Source of the DNA: an uncultured Erysipelotrichaceae bacterium | Lineage (GTDB): Bacteria > Bacillota_I > Bacilli_A > RF39 > UBA660 | Length of the DNA: 43,216 nt | Direction: 5' to 3' | NCBI GenBank assembly: GCA_902800945.1 | Contig: CADCFX010000027.1 | Span: 1-43,216 of the forward strand | Part shown: piece after piece, positions 8,379 to 17,262 of the stretch | Numbering within the stretch: position 1 is the first letter of the stretch | Layout of the letters: every line of letters starts with the position of its first letter | Notes under the pieces: model-generated | Told to the model about the DNA's origin: nothing | Seen by the model: only the letters and a program-made list of their open reading frames with translations | The model's database searches: none | Translations under genes and position numbers: made by a program

Positions 8379-9746
8379 ATGGCTATAATTGGTACATTTA
8401 TGGTACCTCATCCTCCTTTAATTGTACCGGAGATAGGAAAGGGGGATGAAAAGCAAGTAGAAAAAACACTTAACTCTTATCAAGAAGTTGCTAAAGAAAT
8501 AGCAAGGTTAAAACCGGAAACAATAGTAATATCCAGTCCTCATGCTAGGTACTATAGTGATTACTTTTACATATCTGGTAGTGAAAATGTAAAGGGCAAT
8601 TTTGGCTCGTTTGGTGCAAGTAGCATAATTTTTGATGAGGAAATAGACATTGAATTAGCTAAAGAAATAGAAAGAATCGCCGAAAAAGATAGTTTCCCTA
8701 GTGGATGTATAAAAGATGAAGTTCTTGATCATGGCACAATGGTGCCATTGTATTTCATCAGAAAAGAATTGCCTAAATGTAAAATAGTAGTTGTTGGCTT
8801 GTCAACTTTACCACTTTTAGACAATTATCATTTGGGTATGATAATTAATGAAGCTGTGCAAAACATAAATAGGAAAGTAGTATATGTTGCTAGTGGAGAC
8901 CTATCTCATAAGTTACAAGAATATGGTCCATATGGTTTTATTAAAGAAGGACCGATATACGATGATAGAATCATGAAAACAATGTCTAGCGGAAACTTCA
9001 ATGAATTATTAGAATATGAAGAATCATTTTTAGATAAAGCTGCCGAGTGTGGCCATCGTTCTTTTACCATTATGGCCGGGACCCTAAATGGATATAATGT
9101 ACAAAGTAAACAACTATCTCATGAAGATGTTACCGGTGTAGGGTATGGAATATGTACCTTTTACCCACAAGAGAGAAGCAAAGATAGAGATTTTTATGAT
9201 AAATACCTAAACGATACCCTAATTAAAACACAAAGCAATGATGAATATGTTAATTTAGCTAGAAAAACAATTGAAACATATATAAAAGATAATATAAAAA
9301 TAGAAGTACCAGAAAATACTCCTAAAGAATTATTAAATAATAAAGCTGGAGTATTCGTTTCAATACACAAACTTGGCACCCTTAGAGGCTGTATTGGTAC
9401 CTTTTTACCAACTACTGACTCCATCGCCACGGAAATAATAAATAATGCTATCAGTGCTTCTACTGAAGATCCGCGTTTCAGACCGATAACAGAAGATGAA
9501 TTGAAATATTTGGAAATAAATGTCGACGTCTTAAGTAACCCACAACCAATAGAATCTCAAAATCAGTTGGATCCTAAAAAATATGGTGTAATAGTAACAA
9601 GCGGATATAAAAAAGGATTATTACTGCCAGATTTAGAGGGAGTAGATACCATAGAAGAACAAATAGCTATTGCTAAAAATAAAGCAGGAATTCTAAAAGA
9701 TGAAGAAATATCATTAGAGAGATTTACAGTAACTCGTCATAAATAG
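8379..9746 (+). CDS. MEMO1-like/AMMECR1 fusion protein (AmmeMemoRadiSam system A+B)
   Basis: 455 aa in two domains. Residues 1-~265 are MEMO/LigB-like (class III extradiol dioxygenase fold): [35 protein letters not shown] and SGDLSHK give the conserved His/Asp residues that line the metal pocket in this family. Residues ~285-455 are an AMMECR1 domain with the signature LRGCIGTF at ~332 and EDPRF at ~363. In many bacteria and archaea these two domains are fused or adjacent and accompany a radical SAM protein (AmmeMemoRadiSam system); no radical SAM gene lies nearby here. The biochemical role is unsettled. TATAAT at 8350-8355 may be its -10 box, directly after the upstream terminator. The next gene follows after 14 bases. 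Confidence 0.9.
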   Translation: MAIIGTFMVPHPPLIVPEIGKGDEKQVEKTLNSYQEVAKEIARLKPETIVISSPHARYYSDYFYISGSENVKGNFGSFGASSIIFDEEIDIELAKEIERIAEKDSFPSGCIKDEVLDHGTMVPLYFIRKELPKCKIVVVGLSTLPLLDNYHLGMIINEAVQNINRKVVYVASGDLSHKLQEYGPYGFIKEGPIYDDRIMKTMSSGNFNELLEYEESFLDKAAECGHRSFTIMAGTLNGYNVQSKQLSHEDVTGVGYGICTFYPQERSKDRDFYDKYLNDTLIKTQSNDEYVNLARKTIETYIKDNIKIEVPENTPKELLNNKAGVFVSIHKLGTLRGCIGTFLPTTDSIATEIINNAISASTEDPRFRPITEDELKYLEINVDVLSNPQPIESQNQLDPKKYGVIVTSGYKKGLLLPDLEGVDTIEEQIAIAKNKAGILKDEEISLERFTVTRHK

Positions 9747-9760
9747 TAAGGAGATAAAAT

Positions 9761-10213
9761 ATGAAAAAAATATTTATTTACTATAGTCATAGCGGTAATG
9801 GAGATTTAGTAGCAGAATTCTATAAAAAAAAGGGATATGATGTAGAAAAGATTATTCCTAGTAATCCTTTACCTAAGAACAAGTTCCTATCCATTTTAAT
9901 AGGAGGATATAAAGCAAGTGTTGGCTATAAAGACAAATTAAAAAAATTATCTATTGATCCAAATAATTATGACGAAATAATTATTGGTTCTCCAATTTGG
10001 AATAGTCGCTTATCTTCTCCTATTAATTCTTTATTAAATAAAATACAATTGGCTACTAAAAAAACGACCTTTATACTATATAGTGCTAGTGGGAAACCTA
10101 ATAAAGCTACTGAGCTATTAAAAAAACATTATCCTAAATCAAGAATAATAAATCTAACTGAACCAAAAAAGTATCCACAAGAATTCGAAGATATTTTAAA
10201 AAAGAAAGGATGA
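9761..10213 (+). CDS. Flavodoxin-like protein
   Basis: 150 aa. The N-terminal KKIFIYYSHSGNGDLVAEFY is a flavodoxin phosphate-binding loop, and IIIGSPIWNSRLSSPI is the second flavin-contacting loop with Trp. A basic patch in the middle (KASVGYKDKLKKL) is typical of the small flavodoxin family that acts with membrane or quinone substrates, but that is only suggestive. It starts the redox cluster 9761-12004 (flavodoxin, GNAT, nitroreductase, PNPOx-like), whose genes are spaced by 4-8 bases and are probably co-transcribed, perhaps with the MEMO-AMMECR1 gene. RBS is AAGGAGATA. Confidence 0.82.
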   Translation: MKKIFIYYSHSGNGDLVAEFYKKKGYDVEKIIPSNPLPKNKFLSILIGGYKASVGYKDKLKKLSIDPNNYDEIIIGSPIWNSRLSSPINSLLNKIQLATKKTTFILYSASGKPNKATELLKKHYPKSRIINLTEPKKYPQEFEDILKKKG

Positions 10214-10217
10214 TAAA

Positions 10218-10694
10218 TTGATTATAGAATACAATTCTAGGTATAATGATAGTGTTAAAGAACTATTATATGAATTACAAGAGTATATAATGAATCTTGA
10301 TCAAGAAAAATATAATACTATCAGTCCTGAATATAAAGAACAGTACTTTAATAAAGTAATGAAAGAAGTAAGAGAATATCAAGGGAAAATAATGTTATAT
10401 GAAGAAAACAATAAAATAATTGGCTTGATTATTGGATGTATAAACAATGAAGAAACAAATGATTTTGATTTCCATGCTCCGAGAAGAGGGCGTATAACAG
10501 AATTTATAGTTAATAAAAAGTATCATGGTAAGAAGATAGGTCAAAAACTATTTAAAGCTATGGAAGAATACCTTCATGGTTTGGGATGTAAAGATATCTT
10601 AATAGGAGTCTTTGCTTATAATGATACTGCAAGAAGATTTTATGAAAAAAATGGTTATCATTTAAGGATGATAGAAATGACTAAGAAAGGGTAA
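10218..10694 (+). CDS. GNAT family N-acetyltransferase
   Basis: 158 aa, starting at TTG 10218: AAAGGA sits seven bases upstream and no ATG fits. GNAT fold: motif A is present as ITEFIVNKKYHGKKIGQKL, containing the acetyl-CoA pyrophosphate loop of the Q/R-x-x-G-x-G/A type (here HGKKIGQ), and motif B as the late FYEKNGYH segment. It acetylates an unknown amine or protein. It begins only four bases after the stop of the flavodoxin gene, with its RBS inside that gene, so the two are translationally linked. Confidence 0.88.
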   Translation: MIIEYNSRYNDSVKELLYELQEYIMNLDQEKYNTISPEYKEQYFNKVMKEVREYQGKIMLYEENNKIIGLIIGCINNEETNDFDFHAPRRGRITEFIVNKKYHGKKIGQKLFKAMEEYLHGLGCKDILIGVFAYNDTARRFYEKNGYHLRMIEMTKKG

Positions 10695-10699
10695 ATAAT

Positions 10700-11203
10700 A
10701 TGGAATTTATAAATGTAATAAAAGAAAGATTTTCAACAAGAAAATTCTCAAATAAACAAATCGAAAGAGAAAAACTAAATAACATTTTAGAAGCCGGAAG
10801 AATAGCTCCTACAGCTAAAAATTTACAATCTTTTAAGATATATGTAGTTGAGAGTGATGAGGGATTACAAAAAATTGATAAAGCTACCAGATGCCGTTAT
10901 AATGCTCCAACCGTATTAGTTATATGTGGAGATAAGAATGGTTATAGTCATGGAGATCATTCCTTTGTAGATATAGATACTTCCATTGTAACAACTCATT
11001 TAATGTTAGCAGCTACTAATGAAGGAGTAGATAACATTTGGATCGGGTTATTTGAACCAGAAGTCTTACAAAAAGAATTAGAAATACCAGATAATTATAT
11101 CCCCGTTACTGTTTTGCCACTTGGCTATAAAACAGAAGACTATACACCAAGTCCAATGCATACAATGAGAAAGAATATAGAGGAATTAATTGAATATAAA
11201 TAG
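10700..11203 (+). CDS. Nitroreductase family protein
   Basis: 167 aa, a short member of the FMN-dependent nitroreductase family. The N-terminal RFSTRKFSNKQIEREKL and AGRIAPTAKNLQSFKIY carry the conserved Arg and Ser/Asn residues that hold the FMN phosphate; the central DIDTSIVTTHLMLAATNEG is the dimer-interface helix, and VLPLGYK is near the end. It is likely a homodimeric NAD(P)H oxidoreductase; the substrate is unknown. It lies five bases behind the GNAT gene and eight before a PNPOx-like gene, within a group of flavin proteins. Confidence 0.92.
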   Translation: MEFINVIKERFSTRKFSNKQIEREKLNNILEAGRIAPTAKNLQSFKIYVVESDEGLQKIDKATRCRYNAPTVLVICGDKNGYSHGDHSFVDIDTSIVTTHLMLAATNEGVDNIWIGLFEPEVLQKELEIPDNYIPVTVLPLGYKTEDYTPSPMHTMRKNIEELIEYK

Positions 11204-11211
11204 GAGATGAA

Positions 11212-11616
11212 ATGATGAAAGAAGTATATGAATTTATAAACGAATGTGGAACCTATTATCTAGCTACAATAGAAGATAATAAGCCAAGAGTAAGGCCTTT
11301 TGGAACTATCAATCTTTACGAGAATAAACTTTATATCCAAACTGGTAAATCAAAAAATGTATATAAACAAATAGAAAAAAATAATAACTTTGAAATATGT
11401 TGTTTTAAAGAAGGTAAATGGTTAAGAGTATCAGGTGAATTAATAGCAGATGATCGTATACAAGCCAAAAAATCTATGTTAGATAAATACCCAGATTTAA
11501 GAAGTATGTACGATGAAAACGATAGTAATACATCTGTATTATATATTAATAATGCTATTGCAACATTTTATTCATTCACAGAAGGACCAAAAGAAATTAA
11601 GTTAAATAATAGCTAG
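11212..11616 (+). CDS. PNPOx-like flavin-binding split-barrel protein
   Basis: 134 aa. Pyridoxamine 5'-phosphate oxidase-like split barrel: YYLATIEDNKPRVRPFG is the first FMN-contacting strand, GKSKNVYKQIEKNNNFEICCF the central helix and strand, and LRVSGEL the following strand. Proteins of this size bind FMN or F420-like cofactors and reduce small molecules; many act in stress defence. RBS GGAGATGA. The end of the frame (KLNNS then TAG at 11614-11616) overlaps by eleven bases an open frame in +1 that encodes a PPC domain with no start codon of its own. A frameshift would fuse the two; see that entry. Confidence 0.85.
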   Translation: MMKEVYEFINECGTYYLATIEDNKPRVRPFGTINLYENKLYIQTGKSKNVYKQIEKNNNFEICCFKEGKWLRVSGELIADDRIQAKKSMLDKYPDLRSMYDENDSNTSVLYINNAIATFYSFTEGPKEIKLNNS

Positions 11617-12004
11617 AATAGACAAGGGCGAGGAAATATTAGAAAAAATAAAAGAAATATCTTTAAAAGAAAATATAAAACTAGCTTCAGTATCCGCTTT
11701 AGGAGCCACTAACGATTTTACTGTTGGAGTTTATAAGATCGACGAGAAAAAGTATTATTCAAATGATTTTCAAGGTAATTACGAAATAGTATCATTAACA
11801 GGAACTATTAATACGATGAATAACGAATTTTATACTCATATTCATATGAGTGCTGGAAATGAAAATGGAGAAGTCTTCGGAGGACATCTCAATAAAGCTA
11901 TAGTAAGTGCCACTTGTGAAATGGTAATAACAATAATAGATGGTAGAGTAGATCGTATACTAGATAAAGATATAGGTTTAAATCTATTTAAATTTGATGT
12001 ATAA
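11606..12004 (+). pseudogene. PPC (DUF296) domain gene lacking a start codon, or downstream half of a frameshifted fusion
   Basis: From the in-frame stop at 11603-11605 the frame is open for about 130 codons and encodes an almost complete PPC/DUF296 domain: RIDKGEEIL at the start, ASVSALGATNDFTVGVY, the SLTGTIN strand, and the HIHMSAG / GGHL motifs that in this family bind metal with His residues. The first ATG in frame is 11816, beyond two thirds of the first half of the fold, and no GTG or TTG occurs before it. The ten or so residues that normally precede RIDKGEE are missing. The frame is +1 relative to the PNPOx gene, which overlaps it, so removing one base near 11614 would give one fused PNPOx-PPC protein. 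It could be a decayed gene, a real frameshift, or a sequence error. Confidence 0.6.
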
Positions 12005-12005
12005 G

Positions 12006-12027
12006 AAGGAGTACCAACTCCTTTTTT
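12006..12027 (+). terminator. Terminator of the redox cluster
   Basis: Stem AAGGAGT/ACTCCTT with an ACCA loop, followed by T residues. Confidence 0.9.
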
Positions 12028-12047
12028 AAATAATAATAGTTCTCTAA

Positions 12048-12075
12048 TTTACTAATAATATATGTATGTTATAAT
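12048..12075 (+). promoter_or_regulatory. Probable pta promoter
   Basis: TTTACT, 16-base spacer, TATAAT (12070-12075), 24 bases before the start codon. The -35 box is weak, the -10 box perfect. Confidence 0.6.
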
Positions 12076-12099
12076 TTATAAGGAAAGAAGGCAAAGTAA

Positions 12100-13095
12100 A
12101 TGAGCTTTATTAATAATATAATAGAAAAAGCTAAAAAAGAAAAAAAGACAATAGTTTTACCAGAAAGCAATGATCGAAGAGTCTTAGAAGCTACAGAAAA
12201 GATTCTTAAGAACGATATTGCTAATATAATCCTAATTGGCAGTGAAAAAGAAATAAAAGAAAACAGTGAAGGATTAGATATAAGCGCTGCTAAAATAATT
12301 AATCCTGTAGATTATACTAGAACAGATGAACTGGCTAATAAAATGTACGAGTTGAGAAAAGAAAAGGGAATGACTCTTGAAGAGGCTCATAAGCTCCTGC
12401 TAACAGATTATATGTATATTTCGTGTATGCTAGTGAAAGAAGGACTAGCAGATGGAGTAGTATCAGGAGCTTGTCACTCATCAGCTAATACCTTAAAGCC
12501 AGCTTTACAATTAATAAAAACTGCTCCAGGAGTAGAATTAGTATCCGCGTTCTTCCTTATGGTAGTTCCAGATTGTCAATATGGATATAATGGAGTATTT
12601 GTTTTTGCTGATTGTGGATTAGAACAAAATCCTACTTCAGAAAAATTAGCAGATATAGCATATTCGGCATCTAAATCATTTGAGTTGCTTACTGGCGAGA
12701 AAGCCGTAACGGCTATGCTATCTCATTCTACAAAAGGTAGCGCCAAACATAATGATGTTGATAAAGTAGTAGAAGCAGTAAATATAGCCCGTGAAAAATA
12801 TCCAACTTTAAATGTTGATGGAGAATTACAATTAGATGCTGCTATAATACCTGAAATTGCCGAATCTAAAGCCCCAGGATCTCAAGTTGCCGGTCGTGCT
12901 AATACTTTAATATTCCCTGATTTAGATGCAGGAAATATTGGTTATAAATTGGTTCAAAGGCTAGCCAAAGCTGAAGCATATGGCCCTATTACCCAGGGTA
13001 TTAATAAGCCAGTTAATGATTTATCACGTGGCTGTTCAGCAGATGACATCGTCGGCGCTGTAGCTATAACAGCATTGCAATCCTCTCATAAATAA
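12100..13095 (+). CDS. pta: Phosphate acetyltransferase
   Basis: 331 aa, the normal size of the short (class I) Pta. It converts acetyl-CoA and phosphate to acetyl phosphate, the first step of the Pta-AckA route that yields ATP and acetate in fermenting bacteria. Visible family signatures: KTIVLPESNDRRVLEA at the N-terminus, SGACHSSANTLKPAL, the C-terminal LSHSTKGSA, and PGSQVAGRANTLIFPDLDAGN (quoted in part) around the active-site Arg and Asp. RBS AAGGAAAG. No ackA lies in the window. The rhomboid-like gene follows after 12 bases. Confidence 0.97.
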   Translation: MSFINNIIEKAKKEKKTIVLPESNDRRVLEATEKILKNDIANIILIGSEKEIKENSEGLDISAAKIINPVDYTRTDELANKMYELRKEKGMTLEEAHKLLLTDYMYISCMLVKEGLADGVVSGACHSSANTLKPALQLIKTAPGVELVSAFFLMVVPDCQYGYNGVFVFADCGLEQNPTSEKLADIAYSASKSFELLTGEKAVTAMLSHSTKGSAKHNDVDKVVEAVNIAREKYPTLNVDGELQLDAAIIPEIAESKAPGSQVAGRANTLIFPDLDAGNIGYKLVQRLAKAEAYGPITQGINKPVNDLSRGCSADDIVGAVAITALQSSHK

Positions 13096-13107
13096 TATGG
13101 TGATAAG

Positions 13108-13668
13108 ATGACAAACCTAAATAAGTATTTTTCATATAATTCAAAAGTAATACTCAGTTTTTTCTTTATTTGTTTAGTATTACTTATCATTGATTATCTA
13201 ACTATGCATAAACTAAGCGATTTCTTAGCCTTAAAAAAGGGATCAATCTTTAATCCTTTAACCTATTTAAGAATGGTAACAAACTCTTTTGTAAGTAAAG
13301 ATTGGAATCACTTTCGAAGCAACTTTGTTTATATTCTTTTATTAGGACCAATGCTAGAAGAAAAGTATGGAAGTATAGCTATATTAAAAATAATGCTACT
13401 AACCTCAGTAATAAGTAGTATTGTAATACTATTATTCTCCAAAAGAGGAGCATTAGGAGCTAGTGATATAACATTTATGATGATCGTTCTAAGTTCTATC
13501 GTAAATATCCAAGGAGGAAAAATACCAATCACATTAGTACTTATAGTCTTATTCTACGTTGTCGATGAAATAATAAAAGAATTATTACATATTAATGATA
13601 ATATTTCCCATCTATCCCATTTAGTAGGAGCTGCTTGTGGATTTATATTTGGTTTTTATCTATTATGA
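13108..13668 (+). CDS. Rhomboid-like intramembrane serine protease
   Basis: 186 aa with about five or six hydrophobic segments. Rhomboid-style motifs are present in order: WNHFRSNFVY (H-x3-N, helix-2 oxyanion region, ~66-75), GALGASDITFMM with Ser119 as nucleophile, and SHLSHLVGAACGF with His171 as the likely base. The usual GxSG nucleophile box reads GASD, so Asp replaces the Gly after Ser, which is unusual and may affect activity. The start is supported by GGTGAT three bases before the ATG. It stops with TGA. Substrate unknown. Probably transcribed with pta. Confidence 0.72.
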   Translation: MTNLNKYFSYNSKVILSFFFICLVLLIIDYLTMHKLSDFLALKKGSIFNPLTYLRMVTNSFVSKDWNHFRSNFVYILLLGPMLEEKYGSIAILKIMLLTSVISSIVILLFSKRGALGASDITFMMIVLSSIVNIQGGKIPITLVLIVLFYVVDEIIKELLHINDNISHLSHLVGAACGFIFGFYLL

Positions 13669-13697
13669 TTGATTTTACACTTTATTAGAATTATAAT
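13669..13697 (+). promoter_or_regulatory. Probable promoter of the gene at 13724
   Basis: TTGATT (13669-13674), 17-base spacer, TATAAT (13692-13697). Confidence 0.65.
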
Positions 13698-13723
13698 TAA
13701 ATCATAATTCAGGGAGTGATAAA

Positions 13724-14524
13724 ATGGACATAATAGAGATGATAAATAATAACAACATTCAAGGTTTCATAGATAATGTAGCTCAATGCATGGGGAGAAT
13801 TGCCGAGATTGAAAAAGCCTTACTATGTAACAGAAGCTTTCCCATTTTTATAAAGCTTTCATTTATAAAAAATAATGATTGGGTTGGTAAAAATAAGTTT
13901 TATGATGATTTAATGGATGATTTAGCACAATTTACTACAGAATATAGTTATCCTGATTTAATCTTCTTGGCTAAGAAATATCCTTCTGATAAATCGTATT
14001 ACTTGATAAAAGCTCTTCAACAGGTTACTAGAGAGAATAGTGCTAAGTTTTTAGGACATCTTTGGGAAAACGGACTAGGGATTGAGGCACTAGATGAAGC
14101 TATACAACAAAACATAGCAGAGCATAGTGCCAGAGCTAGAGCAGCGTTATATCTGGGCCGAAAAAACTCCTTTATAAACAACTTCGGATTGGCTTGCTCA
14201 ATAATTGAATCTGATTTGCCAATACAAGAACAAATAGAGCAGTTAGCTATTCTATATGCCAAAGCCAAAAATAATAAAACAGTAACTGACGAAAATCGAG
14301 CTATGATTCTAATATCTCTTCATCTGTCCAATCTTGCTGATAATCATCTAAATGATTTAAGTGAAAGCGAATTAGAAATAATTAAGAGGATAACTTCAGA
14401 GCCACTTACGTATGATGAGATGGAACCGGACTCGACTTTAAATGAAGATCAATTAGAAGAAAATCCTCATGGAATAGCGATTGTTTTTACTAGGCCCACT
14501 AAGGAAAAAAGAGCCATATCATAA
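13724..14524 (+). CDS. Hypothetical cytoplasmic protein, mostly helical
   Basis: 266 aa, not recognised. No signal peptide or membrane segment. The composition is that of an all-helical protein, with short helix-turn-helix-like units (YPDLIFLAKKYPSDKSYYLIKAL; residues ~75-100 and AILYAKAKNNKT ~200) that could be TPR- or HEAT-like, but no clear repeat period was found. The C-terminal ~45 residues are acidic and proline-containing, probably disordered. It has a good promoter and GGGAGTGAT as RBS. The next gene follows after 22 bases. No function can be offered. Confidence 0.7.
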   Translation: MDIIEMINNNNIQGFIDNVAQCMGRIAEIEKALLCNRSFPIFIKLSFIKNNDWVGKNKFYDDLMDDLAQFTTEYSYPDLIFLAKKYPSDKSYYLIKALQQVTRENSAKFLGHLWENGLGIEALDEAIQQNIAEHSARARAALYLGRKNSFINNFGLACSIIESDLPIQEQIEQLAILYAKAKNNKTVTDENRAMILISLHLSNLADNHLNDLSESELEIIKRITSEPLTYDEMEPDSTLNEDQLEENPHGIAIVFTRPTKEKRAIS

Positions 14525-14546
14525 TATATATACATGAGGTAGATAT

Positions 14547-15020
14547 ATGAACAATAAAAGATTAAAAATAATTGTTTTAATACTGAGCATAATAGTAATT
14601 AGCTTGATTGTATTTTCCATAGCATCCTACAATAGAAGCTTAGAAATAAAAAGAGAAAATATTGAAAAAATAGGATTAAAAATAGTAGTAAATAAGAAAG
14701 AATACCCAGTAAAATTAGTTAATAATGATACTGTATTATCCATTCAAAAGAAACTACCAATTACCAATTATTTTACAAAATACGAAGATAGTTTATACTA
14801 TTGTAAACTAGATAATGGAGTAAATATAGATGGTGAAATCGTTTCCAAAGTTAAGCCCAAGGGAATATACTATCATACTGGATGGAATAGTATAGTAATT
14901 GCTTATAAAGAGTATACATTTAAGAAACAGAAACTAGTATATCTTGGATCAATAGATAATAATATTCCTAATAAGAATAGTATTCAGGAGATAACCGTTG
15001 ATACAAACGAAAAGGATTAA
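14547..15020 (+). CDS. Membrane-anchored cyclophilin-like protein
   Basis: 157 aa. An N-terminal membrane anchor (residues ~7-27, IIVLILSIIVISLIVFSIAS) precedes an extracytoplasmic domain. That domain resembles the bacterial cyclophilin-like family (cyclophil_like2): a first strand with LKIVVNKKEYPVKLVNND, a LPITNYF segment, then GIYYHTGWNSIVIAYKE and LVYLGSIDN, matching the family's G-D-I-x-Y-x(3)-N-x(4)-F and I/L-G-x-I/L-D-D/N pattern. Such proteins have the cyclophilin fold but usually lack prolyl isomerase residues; function unknown. RBS TGAGGTAGA. The stop codon lies inside the terminator stem. Confidence 0.7.
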   Translation: MNNKRLKIIVLILSIIVISLIVFSIASYNRSLEIKRENIEKIGLKIVVNKKEYPVKLVNNDTVLSIQKKLPITNYFTKYEDSLYYCKLDNGVNIDGEIVSKVKPKGIYYHTGWNSIVIAYKEYTFKKQKLVYLGSIDNNIPNKNSIQEITVDTNEKD

Positions 15021-15042
15021 TCTTTAGATTAATCTCTTTTTT
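15015..15042 (+). terminator. Terminator between convergent genes
   Basis: Perfect eight-base stem GATTAATC/GATTAATC with a TTTA loop and a following T-rich run on the plus strand. Confidence 0.85.
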
Positions 15043-17118
15043 AATACTCTTCCTTCTCGTGTGCCTAAAAATAGTAATTCATTTTCGTAATTCCGAAAAT
15101 GTACTTTTCTTGCATTTAAACTTTCAATTTCTCTGGCCATATAGTCTCTATATCTTTCCAATTGATCTGATGCTTGTGATAATGCTTTAATTCGTCTTTC
15201 CATACTATCTCTGTCATAAGTTCCAATTAGAAATTGTTTTATACTCATAGTACCAAGTACATCAGCATATCTTCTTAAAGGAGAAGTTAGATGCGAGTAA
15301 AAAGGAATTTCCAAACCTTCATGTCCAGGGGAAACAAGGCTATAATATGCATAATTACTATTGTCTAGTATTTTCAATAGAGGGAAAGAATAATCTATAG
15401 ACTCCCTCGCGTTTACTTCTCTTTTGATGGCTTCAATCTTATCTCTTCCACCATTTATACCACAATTTCTAAAAGGGAAAGGAACTCCTGTTTCACTTGC
15501 TATCTTAGCAATACTACTATTAGTATGTATCATAAATGTAGTAACTACATTTACTCCATCGGCACTAACAGCCCCAGTTTTTTTCAAATCGTAAAACCAG
15601 GGCAGCCTTAGCAATATCTTGAAAATCACGTATTACTTCGCTAGACTCCGGATCGCCACCAATTAAATTGTCATAATCTTGATAATCATAGTTGGTTTTT
15701 ATTCGTATTTTCTCAGGCTTTATTTCTGTTTTTACGGGGGTTCCAGTAATTTCATCGAAATAGAAGTAATAACTAATGCCTAAAACATCTTGTCCAGCAT
15801 TTAAGCTCATTAAGCCTTGCGATAATTCTAGAGGAAACATCGGTATACAATACCCATTACTATAATATATAGATTCAGTCCTGATTCTAGCTTCAAGCAT
15901 TATGCTTGAATTAGAAGATAAATAATCATTTGGATTAGGTATTAAATAAGCTAACGGGTCAGCAATATGTACTCCTGCTACTAACAAACCGTTTTCTCTT
16001 GTAACTGATATTGCGTCATCTATTTCGTTTGGATTATGATCAAAAGTATAAATTCTTCTTTCCGTATTCCCCAAAACCGCCATTCTATCAGAAATCAAAA
16101 TAGTAGGAGCATTATATTTTACTAATTCCGCCTCGCTCAGTATGGGCATATCAAATTTTTCTCTTATTCGATATGAATAGTTCAAATCAGCTCTAGATCC
16201 TTCAAATGGGAATTGGCCATTTATTCCAAGTATCAATTTATTCTTTTCGTGTCGTAACCAGTCTTTATTTTCTTCATTTTGTCCTTTTATAAGTCCATCT
16301 ATAAATCTTCTAATAAGAGCTTCATAATCCCTTTTTTGTTCTTCCGTTATCTTAAAATCCGAATCTGTTACAATTCTTTTAAAGACATGTTGAAAATGCG
16401 CCCAATCCGAATCGTAACCTAATAATAAAGAATCTTTAAGGGCTATTAAGTATTTTTGTATTACAATTTTTATTAATGGAGAACCACTTTTATTTACCGC
16501 ATTGATAAGTCGTTCTCTCTTTCCTGAATGAGGTAGCTGAGAAGGGTCAATATGCCCCGTATTTTCACCAATAGTATTACCACTTTTGCTATATCTTGAT
16601 AGCATCTGATTAAACAAGCTATAGTTCTTTAAACCAAAAACAACATACATGAGTATAGATTCTAAGTTCTTTTTAGAATTGTCATATTTTTTTACCAAAT
16701 CATCTGGATATTCCTTTTTCTTTTCTTCCAGTTTTTCTTTGGCCTCTAAAAGAGTAGAGAAATAGGAACAATTATCATCTCCTATATTAATTATTTCCCC
16801 CAGGACGTTTTCTAGTGAAGCAAAGAAAAAATCTACAAGTCTTGTATCTCTGATCACCTTTATCTGGCCCTTCTTAAAAGATTCTTTGTCTTTTATCAAC
16901 TCGCCTAAAACTTCTATGGCACTACTTAGAATGCTTAAATCATTCTCTCCATCATAGGTAAAGGAGCTTAATTCATCTTCTATAATAGTTTTAACCACAA
17001 CTGCTAAGCGACTTCTACTCATCCTTTGGAATACTATTTCAATAGAGTCGCCACTTTTCCATTCTTCTAATTTTTTCCTAACATTTCTCAAATACACATC
17101 TTCATTTTGTTTACTCAT
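15024..17118 (-). pseudogene. RNB-domain ribonuclease (RNase II/R family) interrupted by a frameshift
   Basis: Two overlapping frames make one gene of about 700 codons. The first (17118 down to 15565) holds ~300 residues of unrecognised, mainly helical sequence and the first half of an RNB domain: FDHNPNEIDDAIS is the active-site Asp cluster (the second Asp is Glu here), followed by VAGVHIADP and IPMFPLELSQGLMSLNAG. The second frame continues exactly where the first stops: GAVSADGVNVV and YSHLTSPLRRYAD, the late RNB motif. The switch is at a run of seven A on the coding strand (15578-15584); six or nine A would restore one frame. No cold-shock or S1 domain is seen, so it is not ordinary RNase R. 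Start chosen at 17118 because GAGG lies six bases before it. Decayed gene, phase-variable gene, programmed +1 shift or read error are all possible. Confidence 0.75.
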
Positions 17119-17161
17119 AATATACCTCATTTATAATTTTATTATAAAATCTAACCTCTCT

Positions 17162-17199
17162 GAATTCAAGGATTAAACCACCAGTTGAGCGAATTCAAC
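17162..17199. promoter_or_regulatory. Possible operator in divergent promoter region
   Basis: GAATTCAA occurs twice (17162-17169 and 17191-17198), and GTTGA-N6-TCAAC forms an inverted repeat (17184-17199) just upstream of the -35 box for the cysteine desulfurase. A regulator binding here could affect both divergent genes; short AT-rich repeats can also arise by chance. Confidence 0.3.
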
Positions 17200-17209
17200 G
17201 TTATTTTTA

Positions 17210-17238
17210 TTGTTAATCATTAAATAATTAGATAGAAT
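17210..17238 (+). promoter_or_regulatory. Probable promoter of the cysteine desulfurase operon
   Basis: TTGTTA (17210-17215), 17-base spacer, TAGAAT (17233-17238), 24 bases upstream of the start codon. Confidence 0.65.
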
Positions 17239-17262
17239 TGTTAAAGAAAAGAGGGAATTATT

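Noticed and set aside
11816-12004. A 62-residue protein starting at 11816
   Set aside because: The PPC domain homology extends far upstream in the same frame; starting at 11816 would remove half of the fold.
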